Positions 1 to 13,516 of a stretch of 64,000 nucleotides of DNA are shown here, in pieces. Numbering within the stretch: the stretch's first letter is position 1; every line of letters starts with the position of its first letter. This DNA is from Paraphaeosphaeria minitans (lineage: Eukaryota > Ascomycota > Dothideomycetes > Pleosporales > Didymosphaeriaceae). The translations under genes were made by a program, and so were the position numbers. The stretch is from assembly GCA_015832175.1 (NCBI GenBank), contig WJXW01000007.1, positions 620,001 through 684,000 of the forward strand, written 5' to 3'. The notes beneath the pieces were generated by a model. That model was not told the DNA's origin. It searched no databases and saw only the letters and a list, made by a program, of their open reading frames with translations.

Positions 1-174
1 AGAGTGAACAGAACTGTAAGTGCTAAAATATAAAGGATGAATTCTAGGTATTAAGTCTCTATAGGGGGATGTGCCGCTTATAAGAAGAGTTTTCCTTAGT
101 AGGTCTACTTCTTTAGGGCGGTTCTTTTCCTTAAGATCCTTCTATAGGCTAGGGCTATGCCCTAGCCTATTATA
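1..174 (-). repeat. Left LTR of E5 (truncated by window start)
   Basis: This matches 13,536-13,709 along its whole length. Differences are mostly C-to-T or G-to-A, as RIP would produce. It ends in cctattata, against cccatcaca in the right copy, consistent with a TG...CA LTR end mutated to TA. Confidence 0.75.
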
Positions 175-609
175 TATCCTAGACCTTACTTAGTTTAAAA
201 CGTCTTATAGTTATAAGGTAAGCCTTAGAGATCTTAGAGGTATTATACTATAGTAAGGTAGTAGTATAAAGGCGGCCCTAAGGCGGCCTTAGGGCGAGGG
301 CCCTTATTAGGTAGTTTATTTATTTACCTTATTATTATAAGGTAATAGGACAGCGCTCCTGCCCTTTCTAATATAATTATTATATATCTATTACCTTAGT
401 AGTGCGTTACTATTGCGGTCTCCTTATATTTATATTACTTTGCCTTCTTTCTTCCTTTTTCTACTCTCTCTTTCTTATACTAACCTTAACCTACGCCTAT
501 TTTAACTTTTTTAACTATTTGTGACTACCTCTGTCCTTGCCTCCTTCTAGCCCTAATTTAGTCTCTTTTCTATTTCTGCGCTATATACCTCTATACTCTT
601 ATTAGCCTT

Positions 610-1902
610 CTAGCTCTTTTCTTTAGCGTTCTGTTTGTAGCTGTGGCTAATGTTAATATTATTAATAATAGCCTCTAAAGTAGCGCCGCCTTAGTAGATA
701 TCTTTAGTCCTAGTAGTAGTAGTAGTAATAACTCTCTAGACCTAAACTAGCGCCTTACTAAGCCTAGCTATACGTATACTAAGGAGGAGATTAATAACAC
801 TAAAGTAGAAGAGATTCTCTAGAGCTTTAACACGCCTATATAGTAGCCTAATAGTAGTAATTACCTTTACTTTTTTATAACCTCTAACAGGCGTGTACTA
901 GCTAATTACTCTAACTCTATTACTTCTACTTATATTCTAAAGTAGCTCTGCGTTACTAAAAGCGCAGTTCTTTAAGGAGATAGTTTAGATAAAAAGCTAG
1001 CTAACCCTAATATAGGCCTTATATATATTAAATATATTAGGCGCCTAAGGTGGCTTAGGCGCGTAGAGTAAGTCTGTAGCCTTTATATTCTAGACTATTA
1101 TTAATGTTTATACAGCTATTAACTATTTTAGGGCTACTCTTATAGCGCCTACTATTGCACTAAGGCCACCTACTAGTATAATTCTGTCCCTTTTACTAAT
1201 AACCTAGGCCTAAGGCGGGCTCTACGCCTCTAGATTAAATATATAGAGTAAGGCTAGATTAATAGTAATTTGTATATCTATAATCCTAGAACGTATAGCA
1301 CTAACCCTTAGAAGCCTATAACTAGAACGCTGCCTACCTTTATAGTAAAGTTCTACTACTTAGCCTAGCAGTATAAGTAGTACCTAAACTTAGCGCTTAA
1401 GAACTTTAGCCTAATCTAGGAGCTAGGCTCCTCTATTATACCCCTACTTTAGCGTAGTAATAAAATAGTAGTCGCCCCCTCTAGTATAGACATAGCCCTA
1501 GTAGCACCTTTACTCTAGATAACTCTAGCCTAGTATAGTAGTAACTATAATTAGAATCTAGTGGTGTTAGCTAATAATATAGCAGGGTAGATAAATAATA
1601 TAGGAAATTATATTTAGTAATTTAAGGAGAGTATAGGCTAGCGCCTAGATAAGATAACCTAGACCTAAGCGTAGACTACTAACCTACTTACTACTATTAT
1701 AAAGTAACTTAGAATAGCTTTTAGCTAACACTATCTTACCCTTCTAGTAGTCTTAGCCTAACAGCGTATACCCTTTAACCTATATTAAGAGTCTTATAGA
1801 GTAACTCTACCTAAGCCTTTATCTAGGGCTAGCTTAGTGCACCCTTTTAGGTGCTGCTACTACTAGTGTAAAAAGTAATATAATTATTATAGCTTTTTTT
1901 TA
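610..1902 (+). pseudogene. Decayed frame antisense to E5 gag-pol (candidate)
   Basis: On the plus strand one frame across this stretch is broken almost only by TAG/TAA, the stops expected where CAG/CAA Gln codons are hit by RIP. It is rich in Ser, Asn, Tyr and Gln positions and has a Cys-containing patch near 1,850-1,890. It lies between the E5 chromodomain relic (about 8,700-8,860, minus) and the E5 3' LTR at the left, so it opposes gag-pol. A pyrimidine-rich stretch at about 430-560 could be its leader. E1 inserted next to or inside it. I do not recognise the family, and no intact start or stop can be given. A chance open frame in skewed sequence is possible. Confidence 0.35.
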
Positions 1903-1907
1903 TTCCT

Positions 1908-2318
1908 TATTAAATCCAAGAGGGTAGCTAGTCCTAAAGGGTTAAGGTTGGTTCTTAGGCAGGAGTACTTACAGAAGGTAGAAGGTCTTATTAATATAAT
2001 AGTATCTTATAAAGTGTAATAAGTTAACAATTTAGTCTACTAGAATCTAAACAATAGATTAATAAATAGATTAAACATAAGTATAGAGAGCCTATTCTTA
2101 CGTTCCTATATACTAAGGCTACTCCGCTACTTAGTGCCACTAAGTAACTAAGCACTTTATGTGACCTACTCTACTACTTAGTGCTACTAAGTAACTAAGT
2201 ATATTACGTAACCTAATTTAAGTTACTTAGCGTCTCTTTATTATATTTATAACCCTATTATTACTTTATTACACTTTTATAAGCGCCTAAGTCCTACGTT
2301 ATTATCTAGTATATAATA
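1908..2318 (-). repeat. LTR of E1 (left, 3' in element sense)
   Basis: This is 411 bases, the same length as 8,080-8,490. The U3 part holds two tandem copies of a palindromic block (acttagtg...cactaagt) at about 2,125-2,215. Confidence 0.92.
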
Positions 2319-2355
2319 TTATCTCCTCCCTTTCTATTCTTTGTCCTAAAGAATT

Positions 2356-2885
2356 ATGCCTACTAACTATAATTCTACAAAGCGTTATTACGGCGTTATC
2401 TCTACTATTAAAAACTATAAAGTAGTTATAGTGTTAAAGTGCTCTTTCTATAAGTCGCATTCCTACGTTTACAAAGTCTATATTAGCTTAGGGAAGTGTA
2501 GTAAGTGTTAGAAATAAGGCTTAAAGTATAATATAGCTGTTACTAGAAATAAGTTCTTACAGTTAATTACTAAGAAGAAGAAATTAGAGGCGCAAATATT
2601 AAAGGCGTAAAAAGAATAAGATATAGCGTTTAAAGCCCTATATATAGCGTATATAAAAAACAATTAGTTATTAAAATAATTAGCGTAGAACAAAAAGCGT
2701 ACTAGTGAGGTTATTATAGTAGAAAGTGCTACGCTAATAGAGTTAGAGTTAGAGAAGGACCTAGCCTAACCTACTTAGCCTACTAGTCTAGCTAAACTTA
2801 GCACGTCTATATAGTCTACGATAGACAACCTACCTCTAGAGTTCTAGGATAATTCTTTAGTGTTACTATCTTAGGTAAGTCTATT
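2356..2885 (+). pseudogene. Antisense ORF relic in E1 with Cys motif
   Basis: A frame starting at an ATG (2,356-2,358) runs on the strand opposite to gag-pol, between the chromodomain and the 3' LTR. Its stops fall at probable Gln/Trp codons. The N-terminal part has Cys pairs in a zinc-cluster-like spacing (CSFYKS, then a second Cys cluster about 20 residues on). A Lys/Glu-rich, probably helical segment and an acidic Ser/Pro tail follow. The reverse complement of this module is present in E2 at about 26,850-27,365. Antisense frames at this position are, from memory, known in some fungal Gypsy elements such as Boty of Botrytis, with no established function. Confidence 0.6.
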
Positions 2886-2889
2886 AATG

Positions 2890-5800
2890 AAATTCTTTAA
2901 TCTTTTATTAATAGTTTCCTAAGTAGTTTTTTAGTTCCTAAGTGTTTCTGCTGTGTAGGTAACTTTTCCACTTAATAAGGTACGCATTGTTATACTAATT
3001 ATATTCTAGAATTCTTTTAACCTTAAATCTATTTTCTTTTTTAGTCTAGTAGTAAAAGGTAGTTTCAACTAGTGTATTAGGGTCTACTAGTTTTAGTAGT
3101 AATACGTAGAATACTAGGTGTATCTTTATATCTAGCGGTAGTTCCAACTTGTAGTTTACTAGTAATATTTACTTAGAAATATAAAATAGTCCAAATTTAA
3201 TATATTCTATTTTCTTGTGTTTCTTCTTCTAAGTTTAAAGGTTCTTTATAAGTAGATATACTTTATCCCCCTTCTTTAGCTAAGGTGCTATTTTTTATTT
3301 TTAGTTTTAGTATAAAATTAATTGCTACTAAGCTTTCTTAGATTCTCTTAGAGTTGTTAGTGTATTTTTTTTATATTTTCTGCTATATCTATAGCTTCTT
3401 TTACTTTAATTGTTGTAGGAAATTGTTAATTAAAAAGATGTAGGTATCTTCTATAGTTTACATAGAATAGTGTATGTCCTAATACTACTAATACTTTAAT
3501 ATTATAGGCTAACTATGCTATAGGTAGTAATAAAACCTAGTTATTCTTCTAACTATTGTAGTAGATGCGTAGGTACGTTTCTATAGTTTAGTTCGTACGT
3601 TCTGTCTATCCGTCCGTTTGTAGATAGTAAGCTGTTAATAGCTTTTATTTTGTTCTAAGTAGGGCTATAAGTGTTATCTAATAATTTAACGTGAAGAGCT
3701 TGTCTCTATTACTAATAATTATTTTTAGGATTCTATAATATCTAATTAGTTAGTCTAGGATAAGAAAAGCGAGTTCCTTTACCGTTATTCTTTTAAGATA
3801 TAGAATAAGCTTAATATACTTAGTTAGTTAGTAGACTACTACTAGTATACTATTGTATTTAATTCCTATTGTTAGATCCTTAGAGTTTAGAATTCCTGTA
3901 ACAAAATCTATAGTAATATCTTTCTATAGTGCTGTTAGTATTCTAATTACTTATATCTCTCTATATTTAAGATGTGTGCTGTGTTTATTTCTCTAGTATT
4001 CTGTATATTTGTAGATATAAGTTGTTATAGCTTCCTTAATTCTTTTAAAGGTGTAATTCCTTTAGATAAGTTCTATTGTTTTTGTGATGCCTAGGTGTCT
4101 GTATATAGGGTTATTGTAGTATTATTAGATAATTTTAGTCTGTAGATGTTCCAAAACTTCTTAGTTAACTACTAAAAGTTAATTTAGTTCTATTATTAGT
4201 TCTAGAGATTTATCTTTGGCTTTGTAAAGGATTGTAGAGAAGGTTTTTACCTTTTCTTCTACTAGATTACTTTGTTAGCTAAGAGCGTCTGCTCTACTAT
4301 TTTTTTTTCTAGCTACATAGATAATTTTAAACTTATACTACGTAGTAGTCTACAACTATTTTTGTTGTTGTAGCGTAAGTTTTTTTATTATTGTGAACCT
4401 TAGAAGGTTCTTATAATCTATATAGATTTCTAGCGTTAAGTAGCTAAGCGCGTAAATCTTTTAGTGCTTTAAGGCTTTAATAATAGCGTAGAGTTTTTTA
4501 TTATATATATTGTATTGTGTTTCGGCGTTATTAAATTTGCATAAGTAACAGGTAATTAGGTGCTATTTACTATTACGTTTTTATTTAGCGTAGGCGCCTA
4601 GCGCAAGATCGCTAGCGTTTATTTTAAAGTATAGTAGTTTATTACTTCTAAAATAAATAAAAATAGGTTCTATAATACATACTATCTTAAGGAGTTGGAA
4701 TAACATTCTACACTTATTTATCTATTTAAAGGGTACGTCCTTTTTTGTAAGATTTGTTAAGGGTATTGTAACCTTTACATAATTTTAGATAAATTATTAG
4801 TTAAATCTATAGAATCCTAAAAATTCTTAGATGTTCTTAGCTGTCTTTGGTATTAGCTAGTTCTTAATATATTTAATTTTACTTAGTGCTATCTTAATTC
4901 CTTCTATAGTAACAATATATTCTAGGAATTTAAGTTATTTAACATTAAACTTATATTTCTTAAGTTTAATACAAAGGCATACTTTGTCTAGTGCTTCTAG
5001 TACTATTTATATATACTTAGTGTAGTTTAATTCGCTTTTGGAAAAGACAAGGATATTATCTATATACGCGATAATAAATATGTCTAGATGTTTATAGAGT
5101 ACGTTATTAATAAGTGCTATAAAAGCTACTAGTGCATTTGTAAGTCTAAAAGGCATAATCTTATATTTAAATAGTCTGTAGCGTGATTAAAACGCTATTT
5201 TCTATTCTTTACCTTTCTTAATTTGTATAAGGTGGTAACTGTCTCTTAGATCTATTATTATAAATATCTTAGCTTAAGATAATTAATCTTATAACTTTAT
5301 AATATTTAGTAGTAGATATTAGTTCTTTATTATTATGTTGTTAAGTTATTAGTAGTTAACGTATAGTCTGTCTAATCTATCCTTTTTCTTAATAACTATA
5401 AAAGGGCTTACTGCTAGTAACTTTAATAGTTATATATATCCTATCTTAAGATTTATTTTAATAAAATTACGTTCTTTAAGGAGTTCTTCTCCTATCTTAC
5501 TATATAGTAGTCTAAAGGGTAGCGTCTTCCCTTCTTTTAGGTCTATTATAAAATTCTAGGGTTAATGTTCTAGTAGGTTTGCTTTTCTTTCTTTTTCTAT
5601 AAATATATATATCTATTTCCTGTACTCTCTTAGTAAGGTAAGAAGTGTGCTATTGTCCTCCTTCTTACACTTTTTAATCTAGTAGTTCCTACTAGTGTTT
5701 ACTAAGGTGTGCTTCTGTTTTTTAACTATTTATTGTGGTATTATGTTGTTAATAACTCCCTTATCTACTATTATTTTTAGTTAATGTGTAGGCTTTGCTT

Positions 5801-8075
5801 ATAATGTATAATTATAGTGTTTAAACAATATTTTCTTTATACCCTAGTTAATCTACGGGTTGTGTATTATTAACTAAAGTAATCCTAAGACTAACTTATA
5901 CTTAGATTCTAGTAAGATATCTAAGGTAAGTTCCTCTCTATGTCCTTAGATAGTTATTGTAGTAGTAACCTCTTAGTATATCTAAGGTGTCTTAGGCATT
6001 AGGGATCTATTCGCGATATAGATAATATAAGGTACTTTTTTCTCTAATATTACAAGTCCTACTTATCTTACTATTTAATAAGATATAAAGTTTCTTTCTA
6101 CTCCTAAGTCTATAAGAGCTTAAGCCTATATTCCTTTAAGCTATAGTAGTAGCTTAATTAATACTATGCTTACTATAGTATTTAACTTAATAAAGGCGTT
6201 TTCTTATTTAAGTCTAGATCTAAAAAAGACATCTATTTATATAAGTTATAGTTAAGTTTAGGTGCCTAGTATACGTTTCTAAGCATTTACTTCTATTATT
6301 ATTCTTAAGTACATCACTTATGTAGATTATCTTTTTCTTCTTCCTATAAGAATGTTTTTCTGTTTTTCCTCCTACGGTCTTTACTATTCCTGTGTACTAG
6401 TTAAATTAGTAGTTCTGTTATTACTTCTTACGTAGGGCAGTTTGCAAAGCTATCTAAATGTTTAGCTATATAATAGTATTTATAGTCTTAGTTTAGACAC
6501 GTGTACTAGTACAGTTATATATAGTCTCTATTAATAAGTATATTATAGTATTTATTACCCTTTAGCGTAAGGTAAGGAAAGTATTTTACTTACTATTTAT
6601 TCTAGAGGTGTTTATTATAAGCTATAATAGAGTAGTCTGTCTATATCTATCTATAGCGCAGTTTCCTTTTAGGTTATTTCTTATTCTTCTCTTTCTCTGC
6701 CTTATATTATACACATGTTAGTTCTTCGTAATGCGTCTATATATAGAATTAGTATGTAGGATTTTAGTGGTCTAGGTAGTACTTTAGTACGTAGTCTAAT
6801 TCCTTATTTTTATAGGGTCGCATCCCTTTTAGTGCCTAGTAGGGTTCTATATAGTCCTAAACATTTAGTTTGTACTTAGGTAATATAGGGTTGTCTTTTT
6901 CCTACCTATTTTATAGGTAAGGAGTAGGAGATTTTAGTATCTCTTCTACGTCTTCTGTGTTATAGTATACGTTAGAGTTATCTTCTAGATATTTATATAA
7001 TTATAAGTTAGGTAAATCTAATTACTTACTTTGTTCTAGTGTAACGCGTTAGTGACTAAATAGCGTTATAATAACTTCTTATTCCTTATTAGGTTCTTAG
7101 TCCTTAATAGTTAGTATATTTAACTTAGTTTAATAGACTTTGTTCTTTAATCTATAGTTCCTGGCTATGTGGCCTAGTTTACCACATGTAAAGTATTTAT
7201 AGGTCTTAGTTATTAGTTATTAACTTCTATTAGAGATGTGTTTATTAGGCTGCTTAGGATCTATGCTTCCTTCTTTTCTTTTGCCTATGTAGTTAAACTA
7301 GACATTTTCTATTAGTTTATATCTCTAGTAGTTCCTTAGCTGTTGTTTTTAGACAATTCTAACAGGGTTCTTATAAACTACTTTTACTAGTTGTCTAAAG
7401 CTTATTGCTTTAGAGTTTTAGTAGAGCTTCTATTATAGCGAGAACTATTCTCTATTAATTCTAATAGTTTCTTTATATAGTCCTTTAAGGTTAGTAATTT
7501 GCGCACTACTACGTAGGAGTTTCTTATATAGTTTCTATTTAAGTTTTTATTTGTATATATCCTAAAGAGATTTATTATTCTAGTTAAGTTGCACAGTGTA
7601 CCTATAAAACTTAGCTATATACTTAGCTACTAATTGTTTCTAAGTTATAGTCTAAATTTTTACTTTTATAATAGAGTTCTTATTAGCAATTCTAAAGAGT
7701 TGTCTAAGGCATTTCTTAAAGTTGTTATAATCTTTAATAATATTAACTATATTAGTGTACTTGTTTGCGTAATCGTTATTATTCTTATTATAGTCTATTC
7801 CTAGGTACTTTTTAAGGTAGAGATAGATTTATAATCTTATATCTCCTTGTATGTATATTACTGTAAAGATAACCTTTTTCTTATCTTTAAGGGACTTGTC
7901 TAAGTTAAAGAAGTAGAGGTCTAACTAGAGAATCTAGACGTTAGTTTAAGATTGTTTACTAAAGTAGAGATTAGGTTTATACGCCTTACTGCTATCCTTT
8001 ATAGGAGTAATCTTAGTAGCACCTAAAGCTGTAGAAGAAGTAGGAGTTCATAAAGTACTTATATTAAGGGTATTT
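2890..8075 (-). pseudogene. gag-pol relic of E1
   Basis: Reading the minus strand from right to left, the following are recognisable: a CCHC knuckle (C-x2-C with GHxAR) near 7,200-7,150; an RT palm with a YIDN version of the YxDD motif near 5,075-5,040; an RNase H region near 4,700-4,300; an integrase core; and a C-terminal chromodomain (VKWK-type motif) near 3,060-2,930. Every domain contains TAG/TAA stops at positions normally Gln or Trp. No product is possible. Confidence 0.85.
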
Positions 8076-8079
8076 AAGA

Positions 8080-8490
8080 TATTAAATTTAAGAGGGTAGC
8101 TAGTCCTAAAGAGTTAAGGTTAGTTTTTAGGTAGGAGTACTTACAGAAGGTAGAAGGTCTTATTAATATAATAGTATCTTACAAAGTGTAATAAGTTAAT
8201 AATTTAGTCTGCTAGAATCTAAATAATAGATTAATAAATAGATTAAATATAAGTATAGAGAGCCTATCCTTGCATTTCTATATACTAAGGCTACTCCGCT
8301 ACTTAGTGCTACTAAGTAACTAAGCACTTCACGTGACCTGCTCTACTACTTAGTGCCGCTAAGTAACTAAGCACATTATGTGACCTAATCTAAGTTGCTT
8401 AGCGTCTCTTTGTTACATTTATAACCCTATTATCGCTTTATTACACCTTCATAAGCGCCCGAGTCCCACGTTGTTATCTGGTACGTAATA
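8080..8490 (-). repeat. LTR of E1 (right, 5' in element sense)
   Basis: This is 411 bases. It is less mutated than its partner near 8,440-8,485, where CpA and TpG survive. TSD ttcct follows at 8,491-8,495. Confidence 0.92.
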
Positions 8491-8495
8491 TTCCT

Positions 8496-11400
8496 ATCTA
8501 GTGTTACTTTAGTGCTGCTTTAGTTATTATAACCCTAGGGCTAATAGCCTTTAGTGGTTTTTAGATAGATAGCGCCCCTACTAGGTTAGTAAAAGAATAA
8601 ATTCTTAAATACCTATTATAGCTTCCTTTATAATGTTTATATGTTCTTTCCTATAGGCTAGATAGGACTATTATTATGCCTATAGTCTCCCTAGGTAGTC
8701 TTAAAGTAGTCTAGAGCTATAGTGTCTATAATATTTTTAACTAGCACTTAAGTTAGTAATACTTACCTAGTCTACTTTACTAGCGCCTATTATTATTTTT
8801 CCTAAGTGTTTTTAATGCGTAGGACCTCCTCTACTTCTTATTTATATAGGTCTAGGTCTACTTCTTCTAGCTCTAGAGCTAGGCCTAGCTAGGCGTTAGC
8901 CTAGATCTAACTAGGCAGGGGATCGTTTGCCGCTTACTTAAAAAAATTAATGTAGATAGTTTTATAGAGATTGCTAGGTAGGTCTAGTGTTACTATAAGT
9001 AGGGATAGTGTAGCTATTATAGTATACTTAATCTTAAGCTAGTTTAGTTTTTTCTTTAGCTAGTTAGTTTTTATATTACGTAGTAAGAACTATATCTTAT
9101 CTCTAACTTAGAATTACTCTATAGGGCAGTAGGTGTAGTTTATAGCCTCTATAGTGTGCTACTATCTATAAGTAATAGTAGCCTAGGCTAAAGCTATCTC
9201 TTTTTTAAAGTAGTCTAGGAAGTGCTTTACCCTCCTAGTAGGGGTGTAGGTAGACTCTGCTAGTAAAGGGATTTTTTTAAGGAGATTAATGTAATATCTA
9301 TTTAGTAGAAGGTTTAGGCTTAGGCCTATAGTAGTAGATACTTTATTATTTAATATAAGCTAGTAGGCTAGGAGGTAGTCTAGCTAGTCTGTCTATTTAA
9401 AGTTAACTATAATATAGAGAACTAAGATTACCTCCTAGTTTACCCTTTCTATACTGCTGTTAGTCTAGGGGTAGTATACTATAGAGAGGAGTTATTTTAT
9501 TCTAGTTAATTTATATAGCGTAGTCTAGAACTTCTCTAGCTAGTCTAAGCCTCTATCTATAATTAGTAAGGTAGAGAAGCTATAGAACTACTACTATATA
9601 TTATAGAAGCGGGCTGTATAGTGCTCTACTGTTATAGAAGTTATAGTTTCTAGTTATATATACTTTAATAGCCTATTAGTAATTATAAGTAGGTATCGCA
9701 GTGCTACTATAGAGGCCTAGAGGAGGTCTACTATAAAATCTATTAAGAGTTACGCCTAGTACTAGTCTATAATTAGGAGTAGTTATAAGAGATCTTGCTA
9801 CTTCTACTAGTCTATATACACTCCTACGCAGTAGTAATTACGCACAAATTAGGTAATATTTTTAGATATATTATCCTAGTAGTAGTCCTAGTAGATAATC
9901 TTAAACGTAGAGTTTTTCCTAAAATAGCCTATAACTAGAGACTTATGTGCGCGCTATATAATAGTAGTAGTAAAAAGTTTCTAAGCTAGGTCCTAAAGGA
10001 CTCCTTACTATAGGAGAGACCTATATATACTAATTATATAGTCCCTAATTTATTAAGAAGTAGTAGCTACTATAAGAAATATATAGTTACTATAGTACAC
10101 CGCCTTAAGCCTAATATAGTAGAGGGGGAACTCTACTATAGCTACGTTCTAGAGTGCCTATAGATACATATTAGTAAAGATCTAAGCCTTTACTAGCGCT
10201 ATTAAAGATTACGTCTATACTAGAGTAGTCTAGATAGTCTTAGGCACTATTAGTAAGGTGTTTATCTTTATTTGCTAGGCTATATTCTACTTACACTAAC
10301 TTAGTGCGTCTAGTCTAGCTACCTAGGATCTAGACTAGTAGTAGAGGTAAAAGTAAAAAGTAGAAAGTAACTCTAACTACTAGTACTAGCGCTTACTTAA
10401 TTCTTAGATCTTTATAAAGTATTTAAAGTTTTTATAGTTTTTTAGAATCTTAAAAGGGTGCGCTACTTTTATTAGCTCTAGTTTCTATGCCTATAGGGCC
10501 TATATAATTGTAAGTAGCTCTTTATTATAAATAGTGTAGCTCTACTAGGCTAGTGTTATAGCCGTAGAGTAGTAGACTATAAGGTACTAGATCTCCTTAA
10601 TACGTTAGGAGAGGTAGGCCCTAGTAGCGCTACCTAAGTAGTCCGCCTCTACTAGCGTGTCGCGCTCTAGGTCCTAGAGTGCTAGGATAGGGCTCTATAT
10701 AAACATGTCCTTTAGGGCCTAAAAGGCCTCTTGTTCCCTAAAGCTTTATTAAAATAGGACCCCTTTCTTAGTAAGGGTATATAGGGGTGCGGCCTACTTA
10801 AAAAATTAGGGGAAAAAGTTATAATAGAAGTTAGTAAAGCTAATAAAGTAGTAAATTATACGCACTATAAAGGGGGCGTTCTATTAATTAATTACTTATA
10901 TCTTTACTAGATTAGGGTAAATAGCCTTACCTACTATAATAAGATACTCTAGATACCTAACCTCTATTATTACGAATTTGTATTTCCTTAGGTCTATATA
11001 TAGTCTAGCTTCCTATAGGAGTCCTAACACTTATCGTATATAGTCCTAGTGTTAGCGTAGGGGCCCTATTATATAGATAAGGACATTATCTAGGTAAGCT
11101 ATATATATATCGCCTAGGGTATCTTTTAGAGCGCTATTAATATAGCGCTAGAATATAGTAGGTGCCTTACTTAGTCTAAATAGGACTACTAACTACTTAA
11201 AAAGGCTAAACTAGGTATAAAATATAGTATAGTATTCTTTCCTCTCTATAACTTATAGCTTATAGAAGGCAGCGTAGATATTTACTTTTATAAACTAAGT
11301 AGCCTAGAAGAAAGTTCACAGTGTCTTTTTAATAAGTAAAAAAGAGTACTAATCTAGCTTAGAAATTATATTAATCTCCTAATAGTTAATATATAGGCGC

Positions 11401-13510
11401 TATTTCCCCTTAGGCTTTAGGGCTAAAAGGACTAGAGCACCTACTAAAAAGGAGCTAGTTTATATCTAGCCCTTATTTATAAGTTCTATAAGTTGGCGCT
11501 AGAGTTCTACTAGCTAATCTCCAGATATACTATATAGTAGGCCCTAAGGTAGTTTTAGGAGGGAGCTGTTTAAAGTCTACTTTAGGTAGATATAGTAGTC
11601 TAACGTGCCCTAGTGTAGTAAGAGGCTAGATACCTTAGTTTTATTAAAAATAGTAGTGTACTCTACTAGTTCTAAAAAGAGAGTCCTGCTATTTTTAGTA
11701 AGGCCTAGCCCTACTATGTTATAGGGGGGTAAAGGTCCTGCTATGTAAGGAAGCGTTATTATAAGTATCTAGGTAATATCCTAGAGTAAAGTTAGGAATA
11801 CCCTTTCTTAGTCTTTATCTAGAGTATTAAAGGGTGTTATATTATTCTCTTTATCTACTAGTATAGCAAGAAGGCCCTACCTCTTTACTATTTAAGTATT
11901 AAAAGTAATAAGACCCCTAGCCGCGCTAATTATAATTTTACTACTATAAATATCTACTACCACCCTAGACTTAGCTAGCTAGGGGGCCTTTAGAATTATA
12001 TTCTAGTAGAGGTTAGGGATTATATAAGCGTAAAGGGTCTATTACTACCTAGATATATTATAAGACACTACTACTATCTCTGTAATAGGGGTTTATAGTA
12101 ATAACCTAGCAGCCTATTCTAGCTCCTAGACTAGGATTATAATACGCTGTAGTAAGAGTAAATCTACTAGTCTAGGGCTAATTACTACAAAGTATTTACA
12201 CCTTATATTAATTAGGGCGTCTACATACTATATACTATTAAGGAAGACATAGAGGGTAGAGGTAGACCTATTTATACCTACCTTAGCCTTAGCCACTCTA
12301 ACTATCGCAGCTCGCCCTAATTATACCTCTATTAATACTATTACGCTTAGTCCCTACGTTAGCGCTAGACTAGGGGCTATTCTTTTCTTAACTAGATACT
12401 TATCTTATTATACTAAAGTTAAGTTATAATCACCTAAAGTAAAATTATATTAGGGTAGGCTCTAGCTATATAGTTAAGCTTACTATAGTAAGTGTATATA
12501 CCTACATTCTAGTGTTACTAGAAGATATACTTAAGTATCTAGTTTAGGCGCTACTTGCCTACCTTTCTACTAGCTTAGGGCTAGATTAAGATTAAAGCTA
12601 CTATAGGAGTTATATAGATATTACTATTGCTATTTTTAAGAAGAGGCTAGCTACTTTTATAAGAGGTAGCTTAAGTAGTAAGCTTATTTTTTAGGGCCTT
12701 TATTTTAAGGTTTACTATAATCTATAAAAACCTAGTAATAGCCGCGTTATAGTTCCCTTTAGGAACGTTGCAGTTAAAGGTAACTATATAGATATTATAC
12801 TAGATTACACTGCGTAACTTACGTAGTTTTTGAGTGTTACTCTACTAGCTGCTGCCTACCTCTACTAAGGTCTGTTTAAAGCGGACGTAAAAGTTAGAGA
12901 AACTCTTTTTAGGGCCCTACCTAATTATATTAAGGCGTGCTTTAGCCTTTTACTAGGTGTGTTTATTAGTGTATATAAAAGTAAGGTACTATATAAACGT
13001 CTATAGGTTAAACTAGCTATCTACCCCCCTAGTTTAGTAGAAGGCTAGTACTATATCTTAAAGACTGTTATCTAGGCAGTCCTATATTAGCGCCTATTCT
13101 TTTTAGGGGGAGCTAATAAACTACTTATTAGCCTAGAGCTTATAATCTATTATAACCTTCTAGGCCCTAAACTGTGTCTTTAAGCCCTTAAACTTAGTTA
13201 GGCTTAAGAGCAGTTTATATTATAGGATTAGCTAGTCTATACTAGTAAATAGGGATCTGCCCCCTATAGTAGAGGTAGATAGGCCTAAAGTAGTACTAGC
13301 GTAGGCCTATTAGCGCATAAAGAGCTTGCGCAGCTCTTTATTCTAGAGTTATAGTATTTATATAGTAGAGTAGTCTTTATTTTTAGTAGTAATTAAGTTC
13401 TATAGTTATTCTACTAACTTAGCGATATTAGAGGTATCTATTAGTAGGTTATTCTAGACTTTGTTACGTTTCTTTGTTCTTTTAAACAACTCTTTTCTAG
13501 AAGACCTAGA
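8496..13510 (-). pseudogene. gag-pol relic of E5
   Basis: On the minus strand I can see an RT core with a YLDN version of YxDD near 11,105-11,080, preceded by a Lys-Leu-Asp-type palm strand. RNase H/connection sequence follows to about 10,350. An integrase core with an HPQTDG-like block lies near 9,470-9,440, and a chromodomain near 8,860-8,700 (EVEEVLRI, then LVKWTG in another frame). The region right of 11,700 is presumably gag/protease but was not resolved. Gln and Trp codons are stops throughout. This family is distinct in sequence from E1-E4. Confidence 0.75.
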
Positions 13511-13516
13511 ATTTAA

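Larger units (their letters stand above)
1908..8490 (-). mobile_element. Ty3/Gypsy LTR retrotransposon E1 (chromodomain type), RIP-degraded
   Basis: Two 411-base LTRs, 1,908-2,318 and 8,080-8,490, bound a 5.76 kb interior. The element is flanked by a perfect 5-base duplication, ttcct, at 1,903-1,907 and 8,491-8,495. The LTR ends are tgtta...taaca-type, mutated to tatta...taata. A polypurine tract (reverse complement of tctcctccctttct) adjoins the LTR at 2,321-2,335 and fixes transcription on the minus strand. Reading right to left the interior holds gag with a CCHC zinc knuckle near 7,150-7,200, then RT near 4,850-5,500, RNase H, integrase and a chromodomain near 2,930-3,060. All frames are full of stops, so the element is dead. 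It inserted into E5. Confidence 0.92.
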
